Source: Bacillota bacterium
Lineage (GTDB): Bacteria; Bacillota; Clostridia; Peptostreptococcales; Anaerovoracaceae
Assembly (NCBI GenBank): GCA_017523605.1
Contig: JAFWVZ010000141.1
Coordinates: 1-5,318 of the forward strand
Length of the DNA: 5,318 nucleotides
Reading direction: 5' to 3'
Both the position numbers and the translations under genes were made by a program. The notes beneath the pieces are model-generated. The model worked only from the letters and a program-made list of their open reading frames with translations. It was not told where the DNA came from and did not search any database. Each line of letters starts with the position of its first letter. The stretch's first letter is position 1. This document shows, in pieces, positions 5,170 to 5,318 of this stretch.

Positions 5170-5318
5170 ATGGCAAACAAGGATCTTTGCGAAGTTGTAT
5201 TCATTCTGGACAGAAGCGGCAAGGTTCGGAACGTATTCCGCGGAGCGAAGGGCAAGCTCCTGTTCATTGACGAGGCGTATTCGCTGGTCGAAGGCATGGA
5301 TGGCGCTTACGGCGACGA
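5170..5318 (+). CDS. Partial chimeric gene: vWA (TerY-like) start joined to AAA+ ATPase Walker B region
   Basis: The reading frame is open to the window end, with an excellent AGGAGG (5156-5161) and an 8-nt spacer before ATG. Residues 1-17 (MANKDLCEVVFILDRSG) match the first strand and the start of the metal site (DxSxS, MIDAS) of TerY-type vWA proteins. The expected SM after DRSG is missing. Instead the frame continues KVRNVFRGAKGKLLFIDEAYSLV and DGAYGDE, the Walker B helix and strand of CbbX/SpoVK-type AAA+ ATPases. The Walker A loop (GxxGxGKT), which should lie some 50 residues before Walker B, is absent, so neither domain is complete. A vWA gene is the expected neighbour of a macro-HTH gene; the AAA+ part is the odd one. 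The join near 5215-5226 may be a real recombination or deletion, or an assembly error at a contig end. Confidence 0.7.
   Translation, partial: MANKDLCEVVFILDRSGKVRNVFRGAKGKLLFIDEAYSLVEGMDGAYGD

Overview
The window looks like a moderately GC-rich chromosome fragment from an anaerobic Firmicute of the Clostridia type. This is an inference from three things: a V-type ATPase proteolipid, strong AGGAGG-type ribosome binding sites, and gene families common in gut Clostridia (a macro-domain protein with a C-terminal helix-turn-helix, a vWA protein start, a membrane-anchored GDPD). Isoleucine ATA, leucine CTT and arginine AGG/AGA codons are used freely throughout.

Layout. (1) 38-1404, plus strand: the V-ATPase K subunit, followed 29 bp later by a PHP-domain metal-dependent phosphoesterase. 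(2) 1468-1500: a strong hairpin terminator shared by converging genes. (3) 1511-2121, minus strand: a MarR-family regulator with a 57-residue His/Cys-rich tail, split by a one-base frameshift. Its promoter is a perfect consensus (TTGACA, 17 bp, TATAAT). One copy of a GGTACC-centred dyad fills the spacer and a second copy lies in the leader, a layout that suggests negative autoregulation. (4) 2263-3393, plus strand: a divergent extended -10 promoter, a foldable leader, and a membrane-anchored glycerophosphodiester phosphodiesterase. (5) 3468-5021, plus strand: an unrecognised conserved-looking small protein interrupted by an in-frame TAG, then, with no gap, a macro-domain/HTH protein, then a two-tier terminator. 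(6) 5170 to the end: a gene that starts like a TerY-type vWA protein but switches after 17 residues, in the MIDAS motif, into the Walker B part of a CbbX/SpoVK-type AAA+ ATPase.

How they fit together. The K subunit keeps the residues that bind sodium in the Enterococcus hirae rotor, so the enzyme is predicted to move Na+. The macro-HTH gene followed by a vWA start suggests an ADP-ribose or nucleotide-linked stress or signalling cassette. Three of the seven genes are damaged or chimeric (one frameshift, one in-frame stop, one fusion at the very edge). Sequencing or assembly error has to be weighed against real gene decay or recombination before any of these is treated as biology.
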